Shown here in pieces: positions 1 to 8,828 of a stretch of DNA of 49,508 nt. The stretch lies in the NCBI GenBank assembly GCA_014084085.1, contig NPFB01000109.1, forward strand, positions 95,707 to 145,214, given 5' to 3'. Source of the stretch: Hondaea fermentalgiana. Taxonomy: Eukaryota > Sar > Bigyra > Thraustochytrida > Thraustochytriidae. The notes under the pieces were generated by a model that ran no database searches, was not told the origin of the DNA, and saw nothing but the letters and a program-made list of their open reading frames with translations. Numbering within the stretch: position 1 is the stretch's first letter; every line of letters begins with the position of its first letter. The position numbers and the translations under genes are program-made.

Positions 1-97
1 CCGCGCCCGCGCCGCCGCTCGCGCCGCCGGGCGGCTTGCTCGCGCGGTTCGCGTGCGCCTTCTGCAGGGCCGCGCGGGTCGCGCTGCCCATCTGCAT
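1..97 (-). CDS. Start of a hypothetical protein, truncated by the window edge
   Basis: Read on the minus strand from an ATG at 97, the frame stays open to base 1 and gives about 32 residues beginning MQMGSATRAALQKAHANR, followed by a Gly/Ala/Pro-rich stretch. A second ATG lies two codons later. The frame is also open upstream of the ATG, so the true start or a splice junction could be further right. The opening residues look protein-like, but in DNA this GC-rich open frames arise easily. No family can be recognised. It would be in tandem with CFAP53. Confidence 0.3.
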   Translation of the reverse strand, partial: MQMGSATRAALQKAHANRASKPPGGASGGAGA

Positions 98-825
98 CGT
101 GCGCGCGCCGCTCGCGAGCTCGCTCTTCGCGAGCTCGAGCTTGCTCGCTTGGGACGAGATGGACGGATGAATCTGCGCGGCCTCGGGACGCCGAAATGCG
201 ACCCAGCGACCGCCGCGCCCGCGGACTCCCTCTTCGCGCGAGGCGGCGACGCAGGCAGGCGGGCGGGCAGAGGGGCAGGCGGGAGGGCACGAGCGGCGCG
301 CGCGCGAGGATGCAGAGGCGGAGCGCGGGGAGGGGACCGCCCGGACGTGGACGCGCCTGCTGTCGCTGTGCTGTGGCGCTTTCTGGATTTGATTGATTTC
401 GCCGGAAAAAACAGGAAAATATCTTTTTGTTTTCCCCCTTTTCTTGTTTTTATCTTCTCTGTTTCGGGCCCGATTCCGAGTCGGCGTAGATTTTGTCGCC
501 TGGCTGGCTGCAGGGCTGAGTTGGGTGTAGTTACGTTGTGGCGTGGCCTAACGAAGGGCTAGCAAACGCGGTAAGCTGGCCGAAGTGGAGTGCAAATCGC
601 GGCCTGGCGAAACAACAACAATAAAAGGTCAAGAGGGAAGTGATGTGACTGAAAATCCACTTTTCGGAGATGGAGGCGAGGGAGACCATACCAGCCAGCC
701 CGTCGTAACCTGGTCGCATCACATTGTCCGCCAAGTGCAGGATGCGAACGCATGCGAGACAAGGAAAGAAAATCATCAGGATCACACAAAAGAACATGGT
801 ATACTCAGGCAAATGGGCGAGGCCA
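98..825. other. Intergenic stretch, no gene seen
   Basis: The left half (to about 370) is extremely GC-rich and simple; the right half is mixed, with a T-rich pyrimidine tract near 418-465. It should hold the 3' UTR of CFAP53 (minus strand, ending at 826) and the promoter of the truncated gene at the left edge. Frames crossing it are arginine-rich and low in complexity, or are the antisense of CFAP53. No RNA gene was recognised. Confidence 0.5.
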
Positions 826-2301
826 CTAAGTCCACTCAAAGGTGCGGCGAGGGAAGTTCTCAAGCAAATCGGCGTCAGCGGTTGCCTCCTCGCGGAGCTT
901 TTCAATCTTCTTGTTGAACTCCTCCGTGTAGCGCGCGGCCCGCTGATCAATGAGAAGCTCGCGCTGGCGCTCAATGGCGGCAAGACGCGCCTTTTCGTCA
1001 ATCTGCGCGCGAAGCAGATCCTGGTTGAGCATACGGCGCCCGCGCTCTTCGCGCTCGTGCTGACGGTGGCGCTCATTGGCTTCCTCGTCGAGTTTGCGCT
1101 GACGAGCAATGTAGTCTTCGTCTGCAAGACGCTCCTCGAGCGCCTGGTTCTGTCGCTCGGCAATCTGCCGCTGCCGCGTCTCGTCAACCTCTTTCATGAG
1201 ACGTGCGCGCGCTTCGGCGTCGGCAGACCACTGCGCCTCGCGCTTGAGCCATACCTTTTCGGACTCCTCTTGCCGAATGCGTTCCAAGTCGCTCTCATCG
1301 CGTGCCTCGCGGATGGCCAGCTCGCGAAGATGGGCCTGATAGTCCTGGGACGCCTTGCGCATCTCTGCCTGCTTGGCGCGCTCATTCTCGGCGGCCTTGC
1401 GGTCACCCTCCAGTTGCTGGTTCAAGAGGTATTTGTCGAGACGTTGCTCTGCCTCCGCCTCGGCGGCGCGCTTCATCGCCCGGTCCAGGTTCTCTTGCTG
1501 AACGGCAATGCGCGCCAATCGCTGCTCCTCCTCGCGGCGAATCGCAGCCTCGCGCTCTTCATCCTCCTCGGCTCGCCACTGGGCGCGCCACTGGGCACGC
1601 CTCGCCTCGAGCTCGTCGACCTCTGCCTGTCGCCGCTTTCGAAGCTCCTGGACCTGGGAGTCGAGCATAGTGCGCATCTCTTCGTTGCGCACCGCGGCCT
1701 CGCGGCGCTCGCGCTCCTCGCGAGCCCGCTTTACCTCAATACTGGCGTGCCACTCGCGCGCGAACTCTTCGTCCTCGCGAGCACGCGCCTCTTCTTTAGC
1801 ACGTCGTTCATCGAGCTGGACGCCGCGATCGCGTGTGACCTTGAGTGTGCGCATCTTGGACTGCTGAAGTCGCATCTCGTCTTGGGCGAGGCGGTCTCGT
1901 TGCTCGAGGCACTTTTTTGCGAGCGCCTGTCGCTTCGCTTCGCGGTCATCCTTGAGCTGTTTGGCGCGCGCTGCCATGCGCACGCGACGCTGCTCGGGGG
2001 TCTCAAAGCTGTTGCGGAATTCCTCCTCGAGCTGTTCGCGCTCGCGTTGCAAAAGATCTGCGAGCGCGCGCCGTCGTCGGTCCAGATTTTGCTCATGCGC
2101 AGCGAGACGCTGCTGCATGCCGGCACGCACGCGCTGACGTGCCATGGCTGCTTCGGATTTTTGCTCCCATTTCGCGAGGTCTGTGAAGCGGTCTACTTGC
2201 CGAATACCGGCCTCGAGGTGTGCCCTGCGCTGTTCGCCCTCGCGTCTCTTGATGATCGTGTAGTCCGCGGGGAGCTTTCGCGTCGGCTTAAAGGCGTCCA
2301 T
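826..2301 (-). CDS. CFAP53: Cilia- and flagella-associated protein 53 (CFAP53/CCDC11)
   Basis: A 491-residue protein that is almost entirely charged alpha-helical coiled coil, rich in Arg, Glu, Gln and Ala, as expected for the trichohyalin-plectin-homology (TPH) group. Its length is close to vertebrate CFAP53 (about 514 residues). The order of blocks matches what I recall of that family: an N-terminal helix, a RRRALADLL-type segment near residue 78, a long central TPH coiled coil, and a C-terminal RRQKLDEEAN/QIDEKARLAAIERQ region. In other organisms CFAP53 is a microtubule inner protein of axonemal doublets and is needed for ciliary motility and dynein-arm attachment. MNS1 and CFAP45 have similar composition and are the alternatives. 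The ATG at 2301 opens the protein directly. The opposite strand carries a long open frame (724-2898) that mirrors this coding bias and is not a gene. Confidence 0.8.
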   Translation of the reverse strand: MDAFKPTRKLPADYTIIKRREGEQRRAHLEAGIRQVDRFTDLAKWEQKSEAAMARQRVRAGMQQRLAAHEQNLDRRRRALADLLQREREQLEEEFRNSFETPEQRRVRMAARAKQLKDDREAKRQALAKKCLEQRDRLAQDEMRLQQSKMRTLKVTRDRGVQLDERRAKEEARAREDEEFAREWHASIEVKRAREERERREAAVRNEEMRTMLDSQVQELRKRRQAEVDELEARRAQWRAQWRAEEDEEREAAIRREEEQRLARIAVQQENLDRAMKRAAEAEAEQRLDKYLLNQQLEGDRKAAENERAKQAEMRKASQDYQAHLRELAIREARDESDLERIRQEESEKVWLKREAQWSADAEARARLMKEVDETRQRQIAERQNQALEERLADEDYIARQRKLDEEANERHRQHEREERGRRMLNQDLLRAQIDEKARLAAIERQRELLIDQRAARYTEEFNKKIEKLREEATADADLLENFPRRTFEWT

Positions 2302-2916
2302 CTCGCTGTTGCGCTCCTCGCTCTAGCTCAGGGTCCGGGTTTTCGGCCAAAGCCGCAGCTTCGTTGTCCTCTTGTTTTTGGCCCCTCTCGTCAACTTTCC
2401 CCTCCTCTTGACGCACGCGCACGAGGAGCGGCAGCTCGTGCGACGACGCTTTCTTTGCCGGCGGTTTGCGCGCACGCAGTTCGGGTCACGCGGACGTTGT
2501 TGTTTTGGCTCAGGCCCGTGGACGCGGGCGCAGACGCCGCTACCTCCCTGGTCTGCTTGCGCGCCTGCCTGCCTGCCTCCGGCCCTCGCGCCTCCCGCGC
2601 CTCCGCGACTGCCGCGCAAGCGCCGCTATCGAGCTCTACGCGCGTGCGCGTGGCTCCTGGGTGGTCTTCCTCCCTCCTCCCGGTCCTTGGTTTTTTTCTT
2701 TCTTCATCATTGAGCGAGCATCACCAAAACCAAAAAGTCGAGGGCGGAAACAATTATAGGCGTTGGGTTCGCCGTCGACTTATTGGCCGAGAGGAGGAGC
2801 GGAGTTGCGACGACGACGGGATCCGTCTTGCTGATATTAGCTGGCGTTGGGCCTGGCGAAGATCTAAAGAATCAGTCTGTTCACCGCCGGCGCCTTGAAT
2901 AATAAAAGTGGAAAAT

Positions 2917-2961
2917 GGAAAGGAAAGGAAAGGAAAGGAAAGGAAAGGAAAGGAAAGGAAA
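2917..2961. repeat. (GGAAA)n pentanucleotide microsatellite
   Basis: About nine near-perfect copies of the AAGGA/GGAAA unit, purine-only on the plus strand. It lies in the divergent gap between CFAP53 and the TIL-domain gene. Confidence 0.95.
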
Positions 2962-3002
2962 AGAAGTGGATAGCTGTAGGACTCCGTGAAAAGTGGTGAG
3001 GC

Positions 3003-3044
3003 ACCTTGCTTGCCTGCTTGCTTGCCTGCTTGCCTGCTTGCTTA
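3003..3044. repeat. CTTG/CCTG tetranucleotide repeat
   Basis: About ten tetranucleotide units alternating between CTTG and CCTG, roughly 200 bp upstream of the ATG of the TIL-domain gene. Related arrays recur in other divergent gaps of this window. Confidence 0.9.
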
Positions 3045-3247
3045 CTTCGCTGCCTTACAATGAGTATATCGCTTTTCGAAAAAGAAAAATTTTACAAACA
3101 AAAACCTTCGCTTCCCTTCTTGCTCGCTTGCGAAACGGCTCTGCGATCGGGCGGCCGCGCTCACATGCTTGCTGGCTGGCCGCGAGAGATGAGGAAGTCA
3201 AAGCACAATCTCGCTTTTGCTACGTGCGTGGGTAAAATCGGGAAAAG

Positions 3248-3784
3248 ATGCTCGGAACAACAGCGTGGGCGCGTGGCATGGCGCTCGTGAGCGTGGTGCT
3301 CGCAGCACAGAGCTCAGATGTATACGCGGCGCCGGCCATTGAGCAAGCTGAAGTCACCTGCCCCGAGGGGTTCGTTTTTCGGCAATGCGGCACACCTTGC
3401 CCAACAACCTGCGACAATTATGGTGAACAGACAATGTGCATTAAAATGTGCAAGTCTGGATGCTTTTGCCCATCAGATAAAATCCTCGACGAGATCACCT
3501 CAAGCTGCGTAGATTCGATCGCTGCGTGTTCAAACAAGCCGCTTGCAAGTGGCACTGATGCTGACGAAGCTCACAGTCAAGCCGTAGACGCGCAGACTGT
3601 CGTCTTTGCTGTAAGTGGCATGCTCTTTGCCGTGCTCTGCGCAGCCATCATGCGCTGCGTACGCCGAAGCGCTGCGGCCCCAAAGGTCGTCGCTCGTCCC
3701 ACAGGAAACAAGCTCAAAGTCGTCGATCTCAACCTCAATCGCGCAGGTGCGTCGCCTGAAGAAGTATCCACGCAGCACGTGTAG
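3248..3784 (+). CDS. Membrane-anchored TIL (trypsin-inhibitor-like) Cys-rich protein
   Basis: A 178-residue predicted type I membrane protein. Residues 1 to about 27 form a hydrophobic signal peptide ending in small residues (DVYAAPA). Residues about 38-94 hold exactly ten cysteines in a trypsin-inhibitor-like spacing (TCPEGF, QCGTPCPTTC, MCIKMCKSGCFCP, SCVDSIAAC). TIL domains are five-disulphide folds found in serine protease inhibitors and in von Willebrand factor/mucin-like proteins. A Ser/Asp/Ala linker leads to one membrane helix at about 118-138 (VVFAVSGMLFAVLCAAIM), then a basic stop-transfer RCVRR and a cytoplasmic tail of about 35 residues. The ectodomain may inhibit a protease or act in adhesion; the sequence does not decide. 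It is convergent with the deacetylase-like gene downstream (299-bp gap). Confidence 0.8.
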   Translation: MLGTTAWARGMALVSVVLAAQSSDVYAAPAIEQAEVTCPEGFVFRQCGTPCPTTCDNYGEQTMCIKMCKSGCFCPSDKILDEITSSCVDSIAACSNKPLASGTDADEAHSQAVDAQTVVFAVSGMLFAVLCAAIMRCVRRSAAAPKVVARPTGNKLKVVDLNLNRAGASPEEVSTQHV

Positions 3785-4083
3785 GTAGAGATTTACGAAA
3801 ACGAAAAACAAAATGTATGTTAGCTTTATTTCGTTCGACCTGTACAAATCATGAATCACGTGATCAATTGAGTAGCAAAGTTGGAGAGAAAGGGCAAGCA
3901 AAATGAGGGAAAACCAATTTCTGACAATCCTTGCATCCTGGGACCTGTAAAAGGACTTTGAGATGATGAAGAATGCAAGAGTAAAAAATCGTGCACAAAC
4001 AAAACATGTTTTTACTGTTAGTAAATTGCAAGCGAACTACTCGTAGTATCAAAGACAAAAGGGGAGTGGGTGGGTGTTCTCGC

Positions 4084-6876
4084 TTACTCGCCACACGTGG
4101 GCTGCTTCGTGGGAGCCGGGGTCGGCGCCGTGGGGAACGGCGTTGGCTCCGGAGTTCCGAGCTCAAGATCCTTTCCAGAGTCAACGTTCTGGCCGAGCGT
4201 AGCCGTGTGGGTGCTAATGGTGTTGAAGACGAGCGTGACGACATCGCCTTCGACGCTAGCGCTATCGGCACCAGTGTACTGGATCGAGCTCGCAGTACCC
4301 GAGGGCATGGTCACCTCGACCTTGCCGCTGCCAGTGACAGTGAAGCTGATATCGGTGGCGCTCGTAGACGAGACAGCCTCGAGTTCCATGCGCATCGCGA
4401 GCTTGGTGATGTGCACCTGCGAAGTCGCGCTCGCAGTATCGGCCAGGGTGAAGCGGAAGGAGCCGCCATTCGTCGGAAGGAAGATACGCGACGACGTGTA
4501 CGCAGGCCAGTCCTCGACGCTGTCAATGACCTTGCTGCCGTCCTGAAGAACAGAGACCGCCATGGCACCGAGCGAGCCACCCGTGGAGGAGATCGTGGCC
4601 AAGTAGGTATCGTTACCCTCGTCAGTGACTTCGATCGAGGTCGCGGTAAACGCGCGAATGCGGTCCGAAAGACCCATGCCCGTGACAAACTCGGCGCCCA
4701 TGTTATATGCCTTGGCAATGACGGGCTCGATCAAGGTGGACGGGTAAAGGCCGTTGTCAAAGGTGTAGCTCTCATCGTTCCAGTCGACCAGGGCGTAGTC
4801 GTGGACAGGTAGGTGCATGATGGCCATTTTGGCGTTTTCGGTGGCGTTGTCGAGCTGCTCAAACCAAAAGGCAGTGGTTGCCTCGGGCGTCCACTTGAGG
4901 AATTCAATCGCCGTAAAGTCGAAGTACATGTTGGGGGCCATGTAGACCATGTCGCTCACAGCGTCAATGTAACCAAAGCAGCCCGGGTAGCCGGCGCCCT
5001 GGCCAGCATAGCCGCCAGAAAAGTAGGTGTCGTTAAAGTAGGGCTCGAGCTTGATGAGCGTAGCGAGCGATTCGGTGGCACCAGGCTGCGCTGAAGCAAG
5101 GCGCGAGAGAGACATGTTGCCCATAGTGTACTCCTTGGCGGTTTTGAACTGGAATTCGAGCTCGGCATCAGTGAGCAGATTGATGTCATCGGGGTGAGTG
5201 AAAGAGTGCGTTCCGATCTCGTTCTCGAGGGCAATGTATTGATCGTAGAGCGGTTGGGCCCAGGTCCAGTCCGTGTACTCCTCTTCGTCGACGTCATTGC
5301 CAAGATTAATGTAGTACGAGCAGACAAAGCTGTAGTTGCCATACCAGGGCTCAATAATGCGGGGGAGAAGCGCGGTCTCGAGGATGATAGCCTGCGGGTA
5401 GTACTGGCTCTGGTCCATGTCATTACGTGCCGCAAAAATGAGGTCCTGGCGCGTGAGCTGTACGCCGACCGTGAGGCCGTCTGCGGCGACGGCCCAGGCA
5501 ATAGCGCGCCAGACGAGGTCGCGGTTGGCGGCCACCTCGAGGGTAGAAAAGTGCACAGTGCGGCCGCTGGTCTTGCCGAACATGTTGGTAACGCATTCGG
5601 TGGCGAGAATGGAGTCGTAGGTGGCGGTATACGTGGCGTTGATGCCGAGTTCCTGCGTGGCCACCGTGGTGACATCGAAAGCCGTGCGCGAAAACTTTTG
5701 ATACATATTGGTGAAGGTGCCTGCGGTGCTTTCATCAAAGAGTTCATCACCAACCTCCTTGTCGGCGAGGATGGAAAGCGAGTTGTTTGCGACGATGATT
5801 TTGGTCGAGATGGTCGATGCATAGACGGGGTTTGCGTCTTCGAGACCAAAGAGCATGTTGAGAGTAAAGTACGGGTCACCAGCGATCACGGAGCGATCGA
5901 GGGCATTGGTGGCAAAGTCGCCAATGCCCACGAGACCGACCTTGTGAAGATGGACAAGGCGAATAAAGGCCTTGCGAATTTCAAAGGTAAGGTCGGGGTC
6001 GATCCAGGCAAAGTAAGGAACAACAATGACCTTGTACTTGCAGGACTCCTCAACATTAAGAATGTCATCAAGGGTGATGCGATCGTACGGGAGGCCGGCC
6101 TGCATCAGCTGGCTCTGCATGGACATGAAGAGTTGGCGGTAGGCCTTATCCTGGAAAAGAAGGTTCTGGGCGTCCAGAGAAAAGAGTACGGCGGCCTTGT
6201 TCGGTGTGTAGGTGCAAGCGGGCTCGGCATCGATGCCCTTGATGACGGGCGCAAAGTTGAGCAGGTACTCGGGCTGGAGCTGGCCGACCCAGTCGTTTTG
6301 GATGAAGTTTGCCGCAACGCCCAGATCGCGGTCGGTGGAGACGGGCACGCCGGCGGCGACAAGCTGGGCCATGGACACCTCAAATTCAACGGCGCCAGGC
6401 ATGACAGAGGCTGTGAGGGGAATGTAGGCGCTGGGAACGGTGGTGTTGATTGCCGTAGAGCAAGTGACATCCGCACCAGAGCAGCCCGTGTAGAGTCCAA
6501 CAGAAGTCAGCAGCTTGGGCGAGTTCCAGTCCATTACGATGCGAACGTAGGCATCCGAGCCTGTGGCGGGCATGGTGTTCGAGGCGGCGCCCGTGTATCC
6601 CGAGGTCATGTTGCCGTCGGTGTTGAAGTAAATATGGGTGTCGATGAATTCGCCATTTCCAATGGCCCGAGGCCGCGCGAGAAAGAGCCAGGAATCCCTT
6701 TCATCATTGTAAGACGCGTAGAGCTCGGCATACTGTGCGATGTCTTGGGTCTCGTAGAAGCCCGGGAGAACGCGCTGGCTGGCTACCCAGTCAGAGCCGT
6801 CACCATCAACAACCTGGCCCGTGGCGGAGGCCACGAGGACGGCGGCCACGGCCAGCACGAAGCGCAGAGGGCTCAT
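4084..6876 (-). CDS. Secreted NodB-like polysaccharide deacetylase, Agd3/PelA-like (paralogue 1)
   Basis: A 930-residue predicted secreted protein. Order: signal peptide (1-20); a beta-rich domain at about 22-205 with a VDGDGSDW start and an IYFNTDGN...GYTG segment, resembling a CBM9/DOMON-like carbohydrate-binding fold; a flavodoxin/GATase-like alpha-beta segment at about 227-330; a NodB-like core at about 475-690; a C-terminal beta-sandwich; and a Pro/Thr tail (PTPFPTAPTPAPTKQPT). The core has an Asp pair in RNDMD (D486, D488), the metal-site HSFTHP motif (H557, H561), an AQPG segment and a late MHLPVHDYA histidine motif, as expected for a metal-dependent carbohydrate de-N-acetylase. A flavodoxin-like domain before the deacetylase recalls fungal Agd3 (CE18) and bacterial PelA, which act on amino-sugar polysaccharides. 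Substrate is inferred only. It is the head-to-head paralogue of the gene at 11539-14448. The ATG at 6876 is preceded within a few bases by a tetranucleotide repeat. Confidence 0.65.
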   Translation of the reverse strand: MSPLRFVLAVAAVLVASATGQVVDGDGSDWVASQRVLPGFYETQDIAQYAELYASYNDERDSWLFLARPRAIGNGEFIDTHIYFNTDGNMTSGYTGAASNTMPATGSDAYVRIVMDWNSPKLLTSVGLYTGCSGADVTCSTAINTTVPSAYIPLTASVMPGAVEFEVSMAQLVAAGVPVSTDRDLGVAANFIQNDWVGQLQPEYLLNFAPVIKGIDAEPACTYTPNKAAVLFSLDAQNLLFQDKAYRQLFMSMQSQLMQAGLPYDRITLDDILNVEESCKYKVIVVPYFAWIDPDLTFEIRKAFIRLVHLHKVGLVGIGDFATNALDRSVIAGDPYFTLNMLFGLEDANPVYASTISTKIIVANNSLSILADKEVGDELFDESTAGTFTNMYQKFSRTAFDVTTVATQELGINATYTATYDSILATECVTNMFGKTSGRTVHFSTLEVAANRDLVWRAIAWAVAADGLTVGVQLTRQDLIFAARNDMDQSQYYPQAIILETALLPRIIEPWYGNYSFVCSYYINLGNDVDEEEYTDWTWAQPLYDQYIALENEIGTHSFTHPDDINLLTDAELEFQFKTAKEYTMGNMSLSRLASAQPGATESLATLIKLEPYFNDTYFSGGYAGQGAGYPGCFGYIDAVSDMVYMAPNMYFDFTAIEFLKWTPEATTAFWFEQLDNATENAKMAIMHLPVHDYALVDWNDESYTFDNGLYPSTLIEPVIAKAYNMGAEFVTGMGLSDRIRAFTATSIEVTDEGNDTYLATISSTGGSLGAMAVSVLQDGSKVIDSVEDWPAYTSSRIFLPTNGGSFRFTLADTASATSQVHITKLAMRMELEAVSSTSATDISFTVTGSGKVEVTMPSGTASSIQYTGADSASVEGDVVTLVFNTISTHTATLGQNVDSGKDLELGTPEPTPFPTAPTPAPTKQPTCGE

Positions 6877-6878
6877 GC

Positions 6879-6967
6879 TGGCTCGCTCGCTCGCTTGCTT
6901 GCTGGCTGGCTGGCTGGCTGGCTGGCTGCTCGCTCACGTGCGTGCTTGCTCGCTCGCTCACTCGCTC
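6879..6967. repeat. GCTC/GCTT/GCTG tetranucleotide repeat at the start of a gene
   Basis: About 20 imperfect tetranucleotide units (GCTC, then GCTT, then GCTG, then GCTC again). The array begins about three bases upstream of the ATG of the minus-strand deacetylase, so it probably forms much of that gene's 5' leader. Confidence 0.9.
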
Positions 6968-7116
6968 AGGCCGGCTAGGCCTGATGAGCGTGTAGAAGCG
7001 GACGGGCGCGCCAGGAGCGCGACGCGACGCGACACGACAAGGGTCTCGTGCCGTTTGCGTTTTGCGTCCAGGTTTGTCTGGACGCCGCCCAGCGCAGACT
7101 TGAAAGGAACTCCAAA

Positions 7117-7160
7117 GGAGGGAGGGAGAGAGGGAGCGAGGGAGGGAGGGAGGGAGGGAG
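7117..7160. repeat. GGAG-rich purine tract
   Basis: A GGGA/GAGA-type purine-only array, followed to about 7204 by AATG/AAAG-type units. Low-complexity DNA inside the large divergent gap. Confidence 0.9.
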
Positions 7161-7330
7161 AAATGAAAAGAAAAAGAATGAATGAAAGAAACAATGAATG
7201 AAAGGAAGGGGGCCGGTCCCGGTGCGGTGCCGTCAGCGCCGCTGTGCGCGTGCAGATAGTGTAGTGCCATCCCGGCTTGTGTGGCTAAGTTGCCCTAGGC
7301 TTTTCGTTGTCCATTCAGCCATCCAGCACC

Positions 7331-7363
7331 GCAAGGCAAGGCAAGGCAAGGCAAGGCAAGGCA
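7331..7363. repeat. (GCAAG)n pentanucleotide microsatellite
   Basis: Six perfect copies of GCAAG plus a partial copy, inside the large divergent gap. Confidence 0.95.
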
Positions 7364-8800
7364 GAGGGCCAACTTTTTAAAATTTTCATCGGGCACTTGA
7401 TTGAGCGCCACTTGGAAGACGTCTCCCGCAGCTGCAGCGCGTGCAGCCCCCGCCTGCGTCCACTCCTTTCCCTTTTTACCCCGCATTTTCCCTGCTCTCC
7501 CTCGTCCTGCGGCAACTCGTCCAGTCGAGAAGCGCATCCATGCCCTCGTGTCCAGCGCAAGGCCCGCTCAGGAGCCCTTGGCCTGGGGCCGGCGCCGGCG
7601 CGGCCCTGCGCCCCCTTGGTTGGAGTGCAGTGCATCCGTGCGCAGGCGGACGAGGGAAAGAAAGGGGAAGAAAAGGTTGGAGCAGGAGAGGGCATAGTAT
7701 ACTAATGTTGCTTGAGAGAAGAAAAAAAGAAAAAGGAAAAAAAGTGCGGGCTCCTCCGTCCATTCCGGGTCCCGCGACAAGCCATCGACCGATCGACACA
7801 CGAAACTGCGCGCGCTCTGAATTCGAACGGTCGATCATCGACTTGCGGCCCGCGGCATGGACTTGGACATTCACATGTCAGCCCCGGCAGCGACGGCCGT
7901 AGCGAGTGCAGAGCAGCAGCCCCGGTAGACGTGGTAGGCAGGCCTGGGTCCGCGGTCTCGCGCTTATTCTTATTTGGCCCACAACGACGAACGTAATCAA
8001 TCGCGGACAGACGCGATCGGTCGATGAGTCGATCGAGCCAGCAAAGGTGAGCGAGCAATCGATTCACTCATCGATGCATCCAAGCTTTACCCCATCCGCG
8101 TCGGGCGACAGCAGCAGCCGTCTGCGTGCGTGCGAGCGAGCGAGTGTGCGTGTGAGGCCGAGTCCACTCGGTTGGAAAGGCAAGTCAAGTGGCATCACGG
8201 ACCGAGAGAGATACCGTGACGATTGCTGCTGAAAAGTACGATGCACGAAATTGGAGAAATGCACACGCGCCGGTCCTAATTTGCACGCTTGCACGCATGG
8301 TTCTAGGTGGCGATGGCGAGGGAATCACTGTAAAATGCATTTGTGGAGTAACGGTCATGGAAGTAGGGCGGCCGCGGCTGATGGCCAAGAAGGAATTCAA
8401 TGGATGGATTGATGGATCAACGAGCCTCACGAGATTTTCTCCGTTATGCTTGTCAGGTTTTCGGTGGTTTAAGGCGCTATGAGCGGGACCCACGAGCGCC
8501 GCCGAATTTCTTCATCGTGCTTCAAGCTGTTGCAGCTGGCCTGGCTGCTCCAGCAAAGGATTGGATGGTCCGCCTTCTTCTCGCACGTGCTTGGGCTCGT
8601 CGTCGAACCAACCTGACTGTGAGTGCATGTCGTGCGACGCGTCTGTACTTTGTGCGTCTATCTTTTTACATGTGCCTGTCCCCGGCCCCGAAAACAAACA
8701 AGGCAGACGGACGGACATCTCAGATGGCGAGTAGCGAAACCAAGAGCTATACCAGGGACCACGAGCGCGTGAAAGACGCGCTCCGTTGCTCCGGTCGCTG

Positions 8801-8828
8801 TGTGTGTGTGGGGGGGGGGGGGGGGGGG
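8801..8828. repeat. (TG)5 followed by a 19-base G run
   Basis: Five TG dinucleotides run straight into 19 consecutive G residues (8810-8828). Such a tract can form a G-quadruplex, and its assembled length may be unreliable. Confidence 0.95.

Larger units (their letters stand above)
2302..3247. promoter_or_regulatory. Divergent promoter region, CFAP53 / TIL protein
   Basis: A 946-bp gap between two genes transcribed away from each other, so both promoters should lie here. It contains a GGAAA pentanucleotide array and a CTTG/CCTG tetranucleotide array (listed separately) and is less GC-rich towards the TIL gene. No TATA box or known binding site could be assigned with confidence. Confidence 0.45.

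Noticed and set aside
724..2898. A 724-codon open frame on the plus strand across the CFAP53 gene
   Set aside because: It is the antisense of a highly charged coiled-coil gene with strong codon bias; its translation is Leu/Ala-rich low-complexity sequence, and the minus-strand product matches a known family along its length.
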